A stretch of 64,000 bases of DNA from CAIXOA01 sp041653635 (lineage in GTDB: Archaea; Micrarchaeota; Micrarchaeia; Anstonellales; Bilamarchaeaceae), in assembly GCA_041653635.1 (NCBI GenBank), contig JBAZFC010000001.1:310001-374000 (forward strand), written 5' to 3'. Position numbers and translations under genes: made by a program. Of the stretch, positions 17,814-25,559 are shown piece by piece. Position 1 is the first letter of the stretch. Each line of letters starts with the position of its first letter. The notes below the pieces were generated by a model that was not told where the DNA came from, ran no database searches, and worked only from the letters and a program-made list of their open reading frames with translations.

Positions 17814-19733
17814 ATGGTAAATAGCAAGGCAATCGTGGTGGGGCTCGTTGTCCTTTTCCTATTGGCAGTGGTGGTGCTGAGCATCGTGCCGAAGAAGGAG
17901 GCGCAGGCCGCCGCGGGCTGGATAGAGCCGATAAAGGGCGGCAGGGCTGGCACGGACGCATATTTTCTGTTTGAGGCGAACGGAAGCGGCAGCGCTGAGC
18001 TCATCTCTCTTTCGGAAAAGCCGAAGACGACCGTAGTGGTGCTGAGCGAGACCGGGATAGATGACGAAACGAACAACAGGTTTGACGAGTTCGTAGGCGG
18101 CCTTGGCGCGCTTGAGGGGTACGGGATGAACGTGGAGGTCATCGGGCCTGCGGACATACGCACGGTCCGGGACTCCGTGATAATAATAGTGAATGGCGCG
18201 ATGCCGAGGTACGTGCTTGACGACCTCGCAACGCTGTATGCGCGTGGCAACAGCCTAATCTACATAGGCAAGACCGACTTTACGCTTAACCGGGCGGAAC
18301 TCAGGAGGGATTATTGGCTCGCCCAGCTGGACAACGCGAGCGCTGAGAAGCTGGTCATAAAGGAGATGCGGCTCGGGGATTTCCTGGACACCCCTGGCGC
18401 GGCTGCCGACCTGAACTACCAGATACTGGGCAACAGGTGGGCGGAGGCCGGGGACGCGGCCTTCCCGTTCAGCGGGTTTTCGGGGAGCAAGACGCTTTTC
18501 GTGCCCGTAAGCGACGGGGGATATTACAGGTTCATTTATGACGCGGGCGGGGAGAAGGGGTTCGTGGACTCGGGCCGCCTCCCTGCGGAGAAATTGGATG
18601 TGAGGGCCACCCCGGACATCTACCCCTGGGACAAGGCGGAACTGTATTTCACGATGAACCAGAGCACCGGCAGGGTGCTCTACACCCTGGAGAAGGACGG
18701 GGAGCAGATTGCCGCCGAGGAATTGGGGTATGTGGGCGCGGAGAAGGCGTTCTTCTACACTTTTGAGTTTGAGGAGCCGGGGGATTACCTGTTCTGGGTG
18801 TACGACGGCTCTGGCACGCTGGGCTCGTCGCACATGCACGTGAGGGCGATAAACATCAGCATTTCCGAATTGAGGGACGTGCGGATGGAGTTCAACGTAA
18901 CGGTGGACGGGGTGCCTGTGAAGACCGGGAAGGCGATGGTCTCGCTGGACGGAGCCGAGGAGAGGGAATACTCTATAAGCGACGGCAGGATGTCGGTGCC
19001 CGTGCGGCTCAAGTCGGGCGTGAACAGCATCCGCGTGAAATACCTGGAATATGTCACAATCATCAGCTACGAGCAGACCGAGGAAAGCCTGATTGACGTG
19101 TATGCGAAATGGCTCATACCCGGGGTGCTGCTGGTCGCGGGGGTTTATGTGGTGGCGAGCGCGAGGAGGAAACCCACCTACCGCCTGCGCGTGGAAAGGA
19201 TGGGGAAGAAGCAGGCGACGCGGCTGAAGGTCTCGCCCGGGCAGATAACCGACGCGATTGCGGACGTGGAGAAGAGCTGCGGCTGGAAGGAGGTGCCCAT
19301 CTCGCTGAAGGAGCTGACGCAGAGCTTCAAGAAGAACATAACCGACGGCATGGACATGTACGACGGGGATGTTGAGGGGCTGATGAAGAAGATGGAGGAG
19401 AAGGGTTCGGTCCAGAGATATGGGGATTATTACCAGCTGCACGGGTGGGGCGACGCCAAGAAGAACGTGATAAAGAGGAGGATAAGGGACGTGCTCGTGC
19501 TGGCGGGGGAGAAGTTCAGGGATGCATGGGGAGGGTTCGAGCTGGCCCGCATCGTGGTTTCCACGGAGTACTTCAACACCGAGAAGAAGCTCATACTTGT
19601 TTTTGAGAACGAGGAGGAGAAGGACGGGTTCCTGCAGGCGATGGAGCCGTTCTCGCGGGCGGAGATTGAACTGAAGATGGAGAATGGGAAGGTGGTGGTG
19701 ACCACCATAGATGGTCTCTCTGAGTTCATTTGA
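17814..19733 (+). CDS. membrane protein with external domain and cytosolic winged-helix-like domain, unknown
   Basis: 639 residues from ATG 17814; a TTG-started longer frame would overlap the pheS remnant. TM helix 1 (IVVGLVVLFLLAVVVLSIV, residues 6-24) leads into an external region of about 400 residues. TM helix 2 (WLIPGVLLVAGVYVVASA, near residue 432) is followed by RRK and a cytosolic domain of about 185 residues. That domain contains helix-turn-wing-like pattern SLKELTQSFKKN...GLMKKMEEKGSVQRYGDYYQL. The layout suggests outside sensing with an inside nucleic-acid or protein-binding part. No known family is recognised; function is not assigned. Confidence 0.65.
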   Translation: MVNSKAIVVGLVVLFLLAVVVLSIVPKKEAQAAAGWIEPIKGGRAGTDAYFLFEANGSGSAELISLSEKPKTTVVVLSETGIDDETNNRFDEFVGGLGALEGYGMNVEVIGPADIRTVRDSVIIIVNGAMPRYVLDDLATLYARGNSLIYIGKTDFTLNRAELRRDYWLAQLDNASAEKLVIKEMRLGDFLDTPGAAADLNYQILGNRWAEAGDAAFPFSGFSGSKTLFVPVSDGGYYRFIYDAGGEKGFVDSGRLPAEKLDVRATPDIYPWDKAELYFTMNQSTGRVLYTLEKDGEQIAAEELGYVGAEKAFFYTFEFEEPGDYLFWVYDGSGTLGSSHMHVRAINISISELRDVRMEFNVTVDGVPVKTGKAMVSLDGAEEREYSISDGRMSVPVRLKSGVNSIRVKYLEYVTIISYEQTEESLIDVYAKWLIPGVLLVAGVYVVASARRKPTYRLRVERMGKKQATRLKVSPGQITDAIADVEKSCGWKEVPISLKELTQSFKKNITDGMDMYDGDVEGLMKKMEEKGSVQRYGDYYQLHGWGDAKKNVIKRRIRDVLVLAGEKFRDAWGGFELARIVVSTEYFNTEKKLILVFENEEEKDGFLQAMEPFSRAEIELKMENGKVVVTTIDGLSEFI

Positions 19734-19748
19734 GGGCCATCCGTAGGG

Positions 19749-19816
19749 TTTAAATAAGAAACTAGGGAATATATGGAGTACAATTCCAGCTTATTAGAGA
19801 GTTGCAAGCTATAAGC
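19749..19816 (+). promoter_or_regulatory. promoter and 5' leader of the eS19 ribosomal operon
   Basis: A strong TATA box (TTTAAATAA, 19749-19757) lies 74 nt before the eS19 ATG, so the operon transcript should have a leader of roughly 50 nt, longer than most in this window. The leader contains an inverted repeat, GCTTAT (19789-19794) with ATAAGC (19811-19816), overlapping a competing pair AGCTT/AAGCT. The alternative pairings could be a protein-binding or translation-control hairpin. A GGTG Shine-Dalgarno at 19822-19825 precedes the ATG. Confidence 0.5.
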
Positions 19817-19830
19817 AGAAAGGTGAATTG

Positions 19831-20250
19831 ATGGTTAGGGCTTATGACGTAGAGCCGAACAGGCTCGTGAAGGAGGTAGCCGGAAGGCTCAAGGAGATGA
19901 AGCTGGAGAAGCCGGCTTTCGTCGGGCTCGTGAAGAGCGGCGCCCACTGCGAGAGGCCACCGGAGGACCCGGACTTCTGGTATGTGAGGTGCGCATCCGT
20001 GCTCAGGCAGGCATACGTCAACGAAGGCGTGGGCGTGCAGAGGCTCAGGAGGCACTACGGCGGCAGGAAGAACTTCGGCACGAAGCCGGAGCACCACGTG
20101 CCCGCAGGCGGCTCCACTATAAGGAAGGCCATGCAGGCGCTGGAGAAGGCGGGCCTGATGCAGAAGGCGCAGAAGGGAAGGAAGCTCACCCCGAAGGGGA
20201 GGGCGCTCCTGGACAAGTCCGCAGGCGCCGCAAAAGCAGAAGTCGCCTAG
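19831..20250 (+). CDS. rps19e: small ribosomal subunit protein eS19
   Basis: 139 residues. An archaeal/eukaryal-specific 30S protein needed for late small-subunit maturation. Recognisable from YDVEPNRLVKEVA, the WYVRCASVLRQAYV block, GVGVQRLRRHYGG, and the C-terminal helix ending STIRKAMQALEKAGL, KGRKLTPKGRALLD. ATG 19831 is preferred to the TTG directly before it because GGTG is 5 nt upstream. First gene of the operon that continues to ftsY; the PDCD5 gene begins immediately after the stop. Confidence 0.96.
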   Translation: MVRAYDVEPNRLVKEVAGRLKEMKLEKPAFVGLVKSGAHCERPPEDPDFWYVRCASVLRQAYVNEGVGVQRLRRHYGGRKNFGTKPEHHVPAGGSTIRKAMQALEKAGLMQKAQKGRKLTPKGRALLDKSAGAAKAEVA

Positions 20251-20541
20251 GTGGTGGGATTGGAAGGGGAGGACGCCCCGCAGGACAGGGAGGCTGAACT
20301 CCTTGAGGCCAGGCGCGCCGAGGGGAAGCTCAAGGCGGCGCTCAGGATGTGCCTGACGCCGGAAGCGTACGAGCGCATGGCAAACGTGCGGATGGCGAAC
20401 CCGGACCTGTATGCCGCGGCCGTGAGGCAGATACTCGCGTATGCGGGGAAGGGCGGAAAAAAACTTGATGACGCGCAGGTGCTCGCCCTCCTGAGGGCGA
20501 TGCGCGGCGGGGAGAGGAAGACGAAGATAACGTTCAAGTGA
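20251..20541 (+). CDS. PDCD5-family DNA-binding protein
   Basis: 96 residues with a GTG start directly after the eS19 stop. It has the family layout: short charged N-terminus, a helical bundle with CLTPEAYERMANVRMANPDLYAAAVRQILAY condensed here as the core (residues 34-64), and a basic tail ending RKTKITFK. Archaeal members bind DNA non-specifically and are nearly always encoded between eS19 and eL39, as here. The precise cellular role is unsettled; a link with ribosome synthesis is implied by the fixed gene order. Confidence 0.92.
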   Translation: MVGLEGEDAPQDREAELLEARRAEGKLKAALRMCLTPEAYERMANVRMANPDLYAAAVRQILAYAGKGGKKLDDAQVLALLRAMRGGERKTKITFK

Positions 20542-20553
20542 AAAGGTGTTCAT

Positions 20554-20715
20554 ATGGGAAAAAAGAGCGAATTGAAGAAGAGAAGGCTCGCGAAGGCGTG
20601 CAAGCAGAACAGGCGCATGCCTGTGTTCGTCACGGTGAGGACCAAGAGGAAGGTCGCCTCCAACAACAGGAGGAGGGAGTGGCGCACCGGGAAGCTGAGG
20701 ATAAAAGAGGATTGA
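20554..20715 (+). CDS. rpl39e: large ribosomal subunit protein eL39
   Basis: 53 residues, very basic: begins MGKKSELKKRRLAKACKQNR, ends with the family signature RRREWRTGKLRIKED. eL39 is an extended protein that lines the peptide exit tunnel. It lies 12 nt after the PDCD5 stop, with GGTG at 20545-20548 as Shine-Dalgarno, and 4 nt before eL31. Its small size means it is easily missed by length-filtered gene calling. Confidence 0.95.
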   Translation: MGKKSELKKRRLAKACKQNRRMPVFVTVRTKRKVASNNRRREWRTGKLRIKED

Positions 20716-20719
20716 TCTT

Positions 20720-21154
20720 ATGGCAGAACTTGAAAGGATTTACACGATACCGTTGGGCAGGTCTTACGACTACTCCAGGGTGAGGAGGGCTAGGACCGCG
20801 GTGAAGATGATACGCTCGTTCCTTGCGAGGCACATGAAGGCCGGCGAGGAGGGCGTGAGGGTGAGCATGGGCATAAACGAGCTCGTGTGGGCCAGGGGCA
20901 TCCAGAAGCCGCCCAGAAAAATCAAGGTGAGGGCGACGAAGGATGGGGGCAGGGTGCTGGCTTTCCTCATGGACGAGAAGGTGGAGGAGAAAAAGGAAGA
21001 GAAGAAGGGGGAAAAGAAGGCCGAGCCGAAGAAGGAAGAGAAGCCCGCCCCTAAAAAGGAAGAGCCCAAGAAGGAGGCCCCGAAGGAGCAGAAGAAGGAA
21101 CCCGCAGGGGCGCCAGGCAAGCCCGAAGAGAAGACGGAAGTCAAGAAAGGCTGA
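20720..21154 (+). CDS. rpl31e: large ribosomal subunit protein eL31 with long Lys/Glu/Pro tail
   Basis: 144 residues. The first 85 or so form a normal eL31: RIYTIPLGRSYDY, RARTAVKMIRSFLARHM, NELVWARGIQKPPRKIKVRATK. The family is normally about 85-95 residues in archaea. Here it is followed by about 55 residues made almost only of Lys, Glu, Pro and Ala (VEEKKEEKKGEKKAEPKKEE onward), low complexity and probably disordered. eL31 sits at the tunnel exit near the SRP and chaperone sites, so an acidic-basic tail could influence factor docking; that is inference. Confidence 0.94.
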   Translation: MAELERIYTIPLGRSYDYSRVRRARTAVKMIRSFLARHMKAGEEGVRVSMGINELVWARGIQKPPRKIKVRATKDGGRVLAFLMDEKVEEKKEEKKGEKKAEPKKEEKPAPKKEEPKKEAPKEQKKEPAGAPGKPEEKTEVKKG

Positions 21155-21156
21155 AC

Positions 21157-21831
21157 ATGGCATCGGAAGCACGCAGGGCAACCTACCACGGCAACCCGTT
21201 CCTGGGGTTATTCGCCTCAACCAACAACACGCACACCCTCTTCCCGGAGGACGCTTCGGAGAAGTTCGTGGAAAAGGCATGTGCGGCGCTTGGGACCGAG
21301 GCCGTCATGTGCAACGTCAGCGGAACGAACCTGGACGGAATCTATTGCGTGATGAACTCGCACGGGATTGTGCTCCCGAAATTTGACGGGGGCGTTGCGC
21401 GGAAGATTAAGGATGCGACCGGGCTGGAAGTGCTCGCTAGCATGGAGAAATGGAACGCCCACAGGAACAACATGGCCGTCAACGACAAGGGCGGAATCAT
21501 AAGCGAGATAATTGACGCGAAGGAGAGGAAAATGATGGAAGACTGCCTGGGCGTGGAGCTGGTGCCCATGGGAATAGGAAAATACAAGGCCGTGGGCGCG
21601 CTGTGCGTGGCGAACAACAAGGGCTTCCTCGCGCATTATGCGACGGGCGAGGACGAGATGAGGCAATTGGAAGGGATATTCAGGGTCAGCGGGGCAAAGG
21701 GCACCGCGAACACCGGCGCGGGGTTCGTGGCGGTCTGCATGCTCGCGAACGACAAGGGATACATAGTGGGCGAGAAGACGACCGCGTACGAGATGGGGCG
21801 CGTAGAGGACGCGCTCGGGTTCCTGGGATGA
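21157..21831 (+). CDS. eif6: translation initiation factor aIF6
   Basis: 224 residues, the standard length. aIF6 binds the large subunit and blocks joining to the small subunit (anti-association factor) and acts in 50S maturation. The five-fold pseudosymmetric pentein repeats are visible: NPFLGLFASTNN, LGTEAVMCNVSGTN, NDKGGIISEII, GVELVPMGIGKYKAVGALCVANNKGFLAH, GAGFVAVCMLANDKGYIVG. Located directly after eL31 (2 nt), the conserved archaeal order. Confidence 0.96.
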   Translation: MASEARRATYHGNPFLGLFASTNNTHTLFPEDASEKFVEKACAALGTEAVMCNVSGTNLDGIYCVMNSHGIVLPKFDGGVARKIKDATGLEVLASMEKWNAHRNNMAVNDKGGIISEIIDAKERKMMEDCLGVELVPMGIGKYKAVGALCVANNKGFLAHYATGEDEMRQLEGIFRVSGAKGTANTGAGFVAVCMLANDKGYIVGEKTTAYEMGRVEDALGFLG

Positions 21832-21835
21832 TGCG

Positions 21836-22156
21836 ATGGTGGCGTACGAGGACTTTGAGAAAATGGATTTGCGCGTCGCCCTGGTAGTTTCGGCGGAAAG
21901 GGTGGAGGGCTCGGACAAGCTCCTTCGCCTGGAAGTGGACCTGGGAACGGAGAAGAGGCAGCTGGTCGCGGGGATAGGGAAGCATTATTCCCCGGAGGAG
22001 GTCGCCGGGAAGAGGATAATAGTGCTCGCGAACCTGGAGCCGAAGACGATAAAGGGGCTGGAATCGCAGGGCATGCTGCTGGCGGCGTGGGACGAGGGCA
22101 ACGTGGTGCTGCTCACGCTGGACAGGGAAATGAAAGAGGGAAGCAGAATTGGATAA
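21836..22156 (+). CDS. stand-alone tRNA-binding (OB-fold) protein, MetRS-beta/EMAP-like
   Basis: 106 residues covering a single tRNA-binding domain: DFEKMDLRVALVVSAERV at the N-terminus, SDKLLRLEVDLG, then RQLVAGIGKHYSPEEVAGKRIIVLANLEPK and the dimer-interface region GLESQGMLLAA. The domain occurs fused to MetRS or PheT and alone as a homodimer that helps aminoacyl-tRNA synthetases. In many archaea the stand-alone form is MetRS-beta (metG-like). Its insertion between aIF6 and LX in this operon is consistent with a translation role. Partner enzyme unknown. Confidence 0.85.
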   Translation: MVAYEDFEKMDLRVALVVSAERVEGSDKLLRLEVDLGTEKRQLVAGIGKHYSPEEVAGKRIIVLANLEPKTIKGLESQGMLLAAWDEGNVVLLTLDREMKEGSRIG

Positions 22157-22195
22157 TGGTTATGGGTGATGCTGATGGACAAAAAAGGTGGAATT

Positions 22196-22372
22196 ATGAG
22201 ATTTAAGATAAGCGGAACCATGAGGGTTGGAAGGGAAACCAGGAAGTTCGGCAAGGAGCTTGAGGCCGAGACCGAGAACTATGCGGTGGAGAAGACCTAC
22301 ATGCTCCTGGGCGCCGCCAACGGCGTGCCGCGCAGCAAGATAAAGATAGAAAAAGTGGAAAAGGTGGCCTGA
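22196..22372 (+). CDS. rplX: large ribosomal subunit protein LX / eL20-like (L18Ae)
   Basis: 58 residues from ATG 22196, chosen because GGTGG lies 6 nt upstream and because it gives the family length; a longer frame from 22166 adds ten unrelated residues. The sequence MRFKISGTMRVG, ETENYAVEKTYMLLGAANGVPRSKIKIEKV matches archaeal ribosomal protein LX (half of eukaryotic L18A). Its last base overlaps the prefoldin ATG. Confidence 0.92.
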   Translation: MRFKISGTMRVGRETRKFGKELEAETENYAVEKTYMLLGAANGVPRSKIKIEKVEKVA

Positions 22373-22794
22373 TGGAGAAGGAAGAGATAGTCGCACGCGC
22401 AAGGATGGTCGGCCAGCAGAGGAACTACGTGGAGAGGGAGATAGAGCGGATGATGCTTTCCATGCTGGACTTGAACAACTCGCTTACTACTATACAGAAC
22501 ATGAAGGATGAAACCGGGCTTGTGCCCATAGGCGGGGGGTCGTTCATAAGGGCGAAGCTGGACCCGGAGAACGTGCTTGTGCCCATAGGCGCAGGGTACA
22601 TAACAGAGTTCGGCGTGGATGCGGCGAAGGAAGAGATAGACAAGAGGGTGAAGATGACCGAGAAGGCGATACAGAGCCTCCGCGGCGAGCTCAAGAGGAT
22701 GGACGACGAGTTCATGAAGCTGGAGCAGCTCTACGCGCAGCAGCACGGGCACGCCGGGCATGTGCACACGGGCAAGGAAGGCGGAGGGTCCTGA
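22372..22794 (+). CDS. pfdA: prefoldin alpha subunit
   Basis: 140 residues. Prefoldin is a jellyfish-shaped chaperone (two alpha, four beta) that holds unfolded proteins. The subunit has long coiled coils at both ends (ARMVGQQRNYVEREIERMM and EEIDKRVKMTEKAIQSLRGELKRMD), with the central beta hairpins TGLVPIGGGSFIRAKL and NVLVPIGAGYITEFG typical of alpha. The C-terminus is His-rich (QQHGHAGHVHTGK), not usual for the family and possibly metal-binding. Overlaps the LX stop; ftsY starts right after its stop. Confidence 0.94.
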   Translation: MEKEEIVARARMVGQQRNYVEREIERMMLSMLDLNNSLTTIQNMKDETGLVPIGGGSFIRAKLDPENVLVPIGAGYITEFGVDAAKEEIDKRVKMTEKAIQSLRGELKRMDDEFMKLEQLYAQQHGHAGHVHTGKEGGGS

Positions 22795-24147
22795 GTGTTT
22801 GACCTCCTTAAGAAAAGCATTTCGGGTTTTGTCGGAAAGATAACCGGCAGGAAGGAGAAAGAAGAGCCGGCGAAGGCGCCGGAGCCTGTTTTTGAGAAGC
22901 GGGAAGCCCCGGAAATCAGGGAGGATCGGAAGCCGGAATTAGAGGCGCCAAAGGCTGCGCCCGTTGTTTCTGAAAAGCAGAAACCTGCTGTTATTGCTGA
23001 GAAACCTAAACCCGCTGTTGAGAAACCGGTGCATGTGAAGAAGCCGGAGGTTAAGGAGACGCCTACGCCCCCTGCCTCCGTTGAAACAAAAAAACGGGCA
23101 CCGGAAAAAGTGGAGGGGGCGCGGGAGGAACCTACGCCGAGAGTGGAGAAGCCGGAACATAAGATGCCGGAAATGGTGAGGCAGCCGGAGCCGAAAAGGA
23201 AGCCCGAACTGGAAGTGGGGCAGGTCGCGGTCAAGGAAACGGAAAAGCTTGAGAAGAAGGTGAAGAAGGGCATTTTTGAGGCGGTGCGGGAAACGGTTTC
23301 GGGCACGGCTGAAATTCGTGAAGGCGAGATAGGAGAACTTCTGGAGGAATTGGAGCTGGGGCTGCTGGAGAGCGACGTGGCGCTTGAGGTCGCAGACGCG
23401 ATAAAAGAGGAATTGAAGAAACGCGTCGTGGGCGCGAAGGTGCCGAAAGGGAAGACGGCGGAATTCATACGGGAGCAACTGAAGGAAGTGCTGGTCTCGC
23501 TCGTGAAGAGCCCGAAGGCATTTTCCATCCCGGAGAGGGTGAAGGCTTCCACGAAGCCCGTGAAGATAATGGTTTTGGGGCCGAACGGCTCAGGCAAGAC
23601 GACTACGATAGCAAAAATTACGAAGATGCTGCAGGACGAGGGGTTCACGGTCGCGATTGCGGCTGCGGACACGTTCAGGGCGGCTGCGGCCGAGCAGCTA
23701 ATCCACCACGGGGACAAGCTGGGCGTGAAAGTGATAAGCGGGGCTTACGGTTCGGACCCGACCGCGCTCGCATTTGATGCCGTGGAATATGCGAAGGCGC
23801 ACAGCATAGATGTGGTTCTCATAGATACGGCTGGCAGGCAGGACACGAACATAAACCTCATAAACCAGCTCAGGAAGATGAACCGCGTGATTGCGCCTGA
23901 TATGAAGATATATGTGGGGGAGAGCATAGCCGGGAATGCGATTGCCGAGCAGGCGCGGACTTTCAACAAGGAAATCGGGCTGGACGGCGTGGTGCTGACC
24001 AAGCTGGACTGCGACCCGAAAGGAGGGACCGTGGTCTCAATAACGAAGCTGACGGGCGTTCCAATCATATACGTGGGGACAGGACAGGGCTACTCGGACA
24101 TTGAGCGGTTTGACGCTGAGAAAATCATAGGGGAGATTCTATCCTGA
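22795..24147 (+). CDS. ftsY: signal recognition particle receptor FtsY
   Basis: 450 residues with a GTG start next to the prefoldin stop. Residues 1-150 are a Lys/Glu/Pro-rich acidic-basic A domain, followed by the N helical bundle (EGEIGELLEELELGLLESDVALEVADA) and the G domain. The GTPase motifs are GPNGSGKTTTIAK (G1, near residue 260), AADTFRAAAAEQL (G2), LIDTAGRQ (G3), TKLDCDPKGG (G4). It docks SRP-ribosome complexes to the membrane. Last conserved member of the eS19-ftsY operon. Confidence 0.96.
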   Translation: MFDLLKKSISGFVGKITGRKEKEEPAKAPEPVFEKREAPEIREDRKPELEAPKAAPVVSEKQKPAVIAEKPKPAVEKPVHVKKPEVKETPTPPASVETKKRAPEKVEGAREEPTPRVEKPEHKMPEMVRQPEPKRKPELEVGQVAVKETEKLEKKVKKGIFEAVRETVSGTAEIREGEIGELLEELELGLLESDVALEVADAIKEELKKRVVGAKVPKGKTAEFIREQLKEVLVSLVKSPKAFSIPERVKASTKPVKIMVLGPNGSGKTTTIAKITKMLQDEGFTVAIAAADTFRAAAAEQLIHHGDKLGVKVISGAYGSDPTALAFDAVEYAKAHSIDVVLIDTAGRQDTNINLINQLRKMNRVIAPDMKIYVGESIAGNAIAEQARTFNKEIGLDGVVLTKLDCDPKGGTVVSITKLTGVPIIYVGTGQGYSDIERFDAEKIIGEILS

Positions 24148-24155
24148 GGCAGGTC

Positions 24156-24521
24156 GTGCTGGACACAAATTTCCTTCTCCTTCCCTTACAGTTCGGGGTG
24201 AACATATTCAAGCAGGTGGAGGAGCTCATGGAGGCGCCCCACGAATTCGTAGTCCCCAGCGGGGTGGTGGGCGAGCTCAAGGTGATTTCGCGGGGAAGGG
24301 GACGGGATGGCTCTGCTGCTAGGTTCGCGCTGAAGCTGCTTGAGTCCATGAAGGCGAGGCATGTGCCGAGCACCGGTAACGTGGATGACTGGATTGTGGA
24401 ATATGCGGCGAAGGAAGGGGCGATAGTTGCGACAAACGACATGCTGCTCAGGAATAGGTTAAAAAAGGCGGGCGTGAAGATGATTGCGCTGCGCTCCCGT
24501 GCGCGGCTAGGGGTTGTCTGA
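24156..24521 (+). CDS. PIN-domain nuclease, FCF1/UTP24-like
   Basis: 121 residues from GTG 24156. It is a single PIN domain with the acidic metal-binding residues in LDTNFLLLPLQFGVNIF (first Asp), the mid Glu in VVGELK, and Asp in IVATNDMLLRNRLKK. The QFGV segment matches archaeal FCF1-like PIN proteins connected to rRNA processing. The frame is open to CTG 24144, which overlaps the ftsY stop and would restore a normal first beta strand (RQVVLDTN); GTG has a GAGG site 6 nt upstream. No antitoxin-like partner is next to it, so a toxin role is less likely. Confidence 0.8.
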   Translation: MLDTNFLLLPLQFGVNIFKQVEELMEAPHEFVVPSGVVGELKVISRGRGRDGSAARFALKLLESMKARHVPSTGNVDDWIVEYAAKEGAIVATNDMLLRNRLKKAGVKMIALRSRARLGVV

Positions 24522-24856
24522 TGGACATAGGCCTCATACTCATCGGCGTTTTCATATTCCTCGCGCTCATAGTGGGGGTTCTTGCGCTCTACATGTTCTG
24601 GAAGAGGTTCCGTTCCCAGGTGCGGCTGGAGAAGGTCGCCCATGAGGGGAAGAGCAAGGTGACGGTGCAGACATTCATACCCATCACCCGCGCGACAATA
24701 GAGGATACGGTGGATGGCGAGCCGATGGTCATTGTGCGCGAGAACGTGAAGCCCGGGGAGAAATTGGAGTTCGTCTATCCACTATCTGAGAATGTAGTAA
24801 AACTCACCATAGAAGGGGACGAGAACTTCACGATGGAAGAGAAGCTGCGTGCCTGA
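24521..24856 (+). CDS. small single-pass membrane protein, unknown
   Basis: 111 residues. N-terminal transmembrane helix (IGLILIGVFIFLALIVGVLALYMFW), then a basic stretch KRFRSQVRLEK and a soluble beta-rich domain of about 75 residues with no Cys. The start overlaps the PIN stop by one base, so it is probably cotranscribed. The last 29 bases overlap the 3' end of convergent ksgA. No family recognised; the N-in or N-out topology cannot be fixed, though the positive-inside rule favours a cytosolic C-terminal domain. Confidence 0.65.
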   Translation: MDIGLILIGVFIFLALIVGVLALYMFWKRFRSQVRLEKVAHEGKSKVTVQTFIPITRATIEDTVDGEPMVIVRENVKPGEKLEFVYPLSENVVKLTIEGDENFTMEEKLRA

Positions 24857-25559
24857 TTGACTCGGCTAACTGGACTATTTCTTCGGGGGAGAGTTCCCTC
24901 GCCCTTTTCCTTGGGAGATTTTCCGCATTTATGCCCGCGTGGGATAGTGCTTTTGAGAGCATCTGATTCTTGTGCTGGAATAATGCGAGGATTACTTTTT
25001 CCACCCACGGGTCTATGGAATCCGCCTTCTTTTCCAGAAGGATTATGGCGGAGTCCACTTCAGGAGGCGGGGAGAATGCCCCCTTGCTTACTTTTTTCAG
25101 GAGCTTTACTTTGAATAGGAGCTGGGATGTGACGCTGAGGCGGCCGTATTTGGAGGACTTGGGCTTTGCGACCATCCTCTCCGCGAACTCCAGCTGCACC
25201 ATAAGGAGTGCACGCTTGCATTTCTTTTTTGCGATTGAGAAGATTATGGGCGAGGAGATGTAGTAGGGGATATTTCCCACTATTATGTCCGCATCCTCGT
25301 TTGATTCTAGGAAATCCCCTTCTATGAGATGGATTTTGTTTCCGAATTTTTCCCTGAGCAATTGCGCCCATCTTGAATCCTTCTCTATCACCGTTAGCTT
25401 TTTTGGATTCTTTTCAAGGAGCTTTTCCGTAAGGCGGCCGTCGCCTCCCCCTATCTCGGTTACATCTTTTCCTTCTATTTGTGCGGCTTCGGCCTCAAAC
25501 TCAAGAAGATATGGGCTGTTCAGGAAATGCTGGCCGAGCTTTTTGCTCTTCCTTATCAT
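24828..25559 (-). CDS. ksgA: 16S rRNA N6,N6-dimethyladenosine transferase KsgA/Dim1
   Basis: 243 residues from ATG 25559, which overlaps the stop of the upstream gene (TGATG). It dimethylates two adjacent adenines in the 3'-terminal helix of 16S rRNA with SAM. Motifs: LGQHFLNSP at the N-terminus, SAM loop EIGGGDGRLTE (near residue 36), acidic EKDSRW, and the catalytic NIPYYISSPI (near residue 95). The C-terminal part FQHKNQMLSKAL is the small helical domain. Confidence 0.94.
   Translation of the reverse strand: MIRKSKKLGQHFLNSPYLLEFEAEAAQIEGKDVTEIGGGDGRLTEKLLEKNPKKLTVIEKDSRWAQLLREKFGNKIHLIEGDFLESNEDADIIVGNIPYYISSPIIFSIAKKKCKRALLMVQLEFAERMVAKPKSSKYGRLSVTSQLLFKVKLLKKVSKGAFSPPPEVDSAIILLEKKADSIDPWVEKVILALFQHKNQMLSKALSHAGINAENLPRKRARELSPEEIVQLAESIRHAASLPS

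Noticed and set aside
18255..19442. Minus-strand open frame of 395 codons opposite the membrane protein gene
   Set aside because: His/Arg/Pro-rich, no motif, complementary to a frame with clear TM helices; an artefact of GC-rich codon use.
24156..24521. PIN nuclease as VapC toxin
   Set aside because: No antitoxin gene is adjacent and the QFGV segment plus fixed place after ftsY favour an rRNA-processing type.
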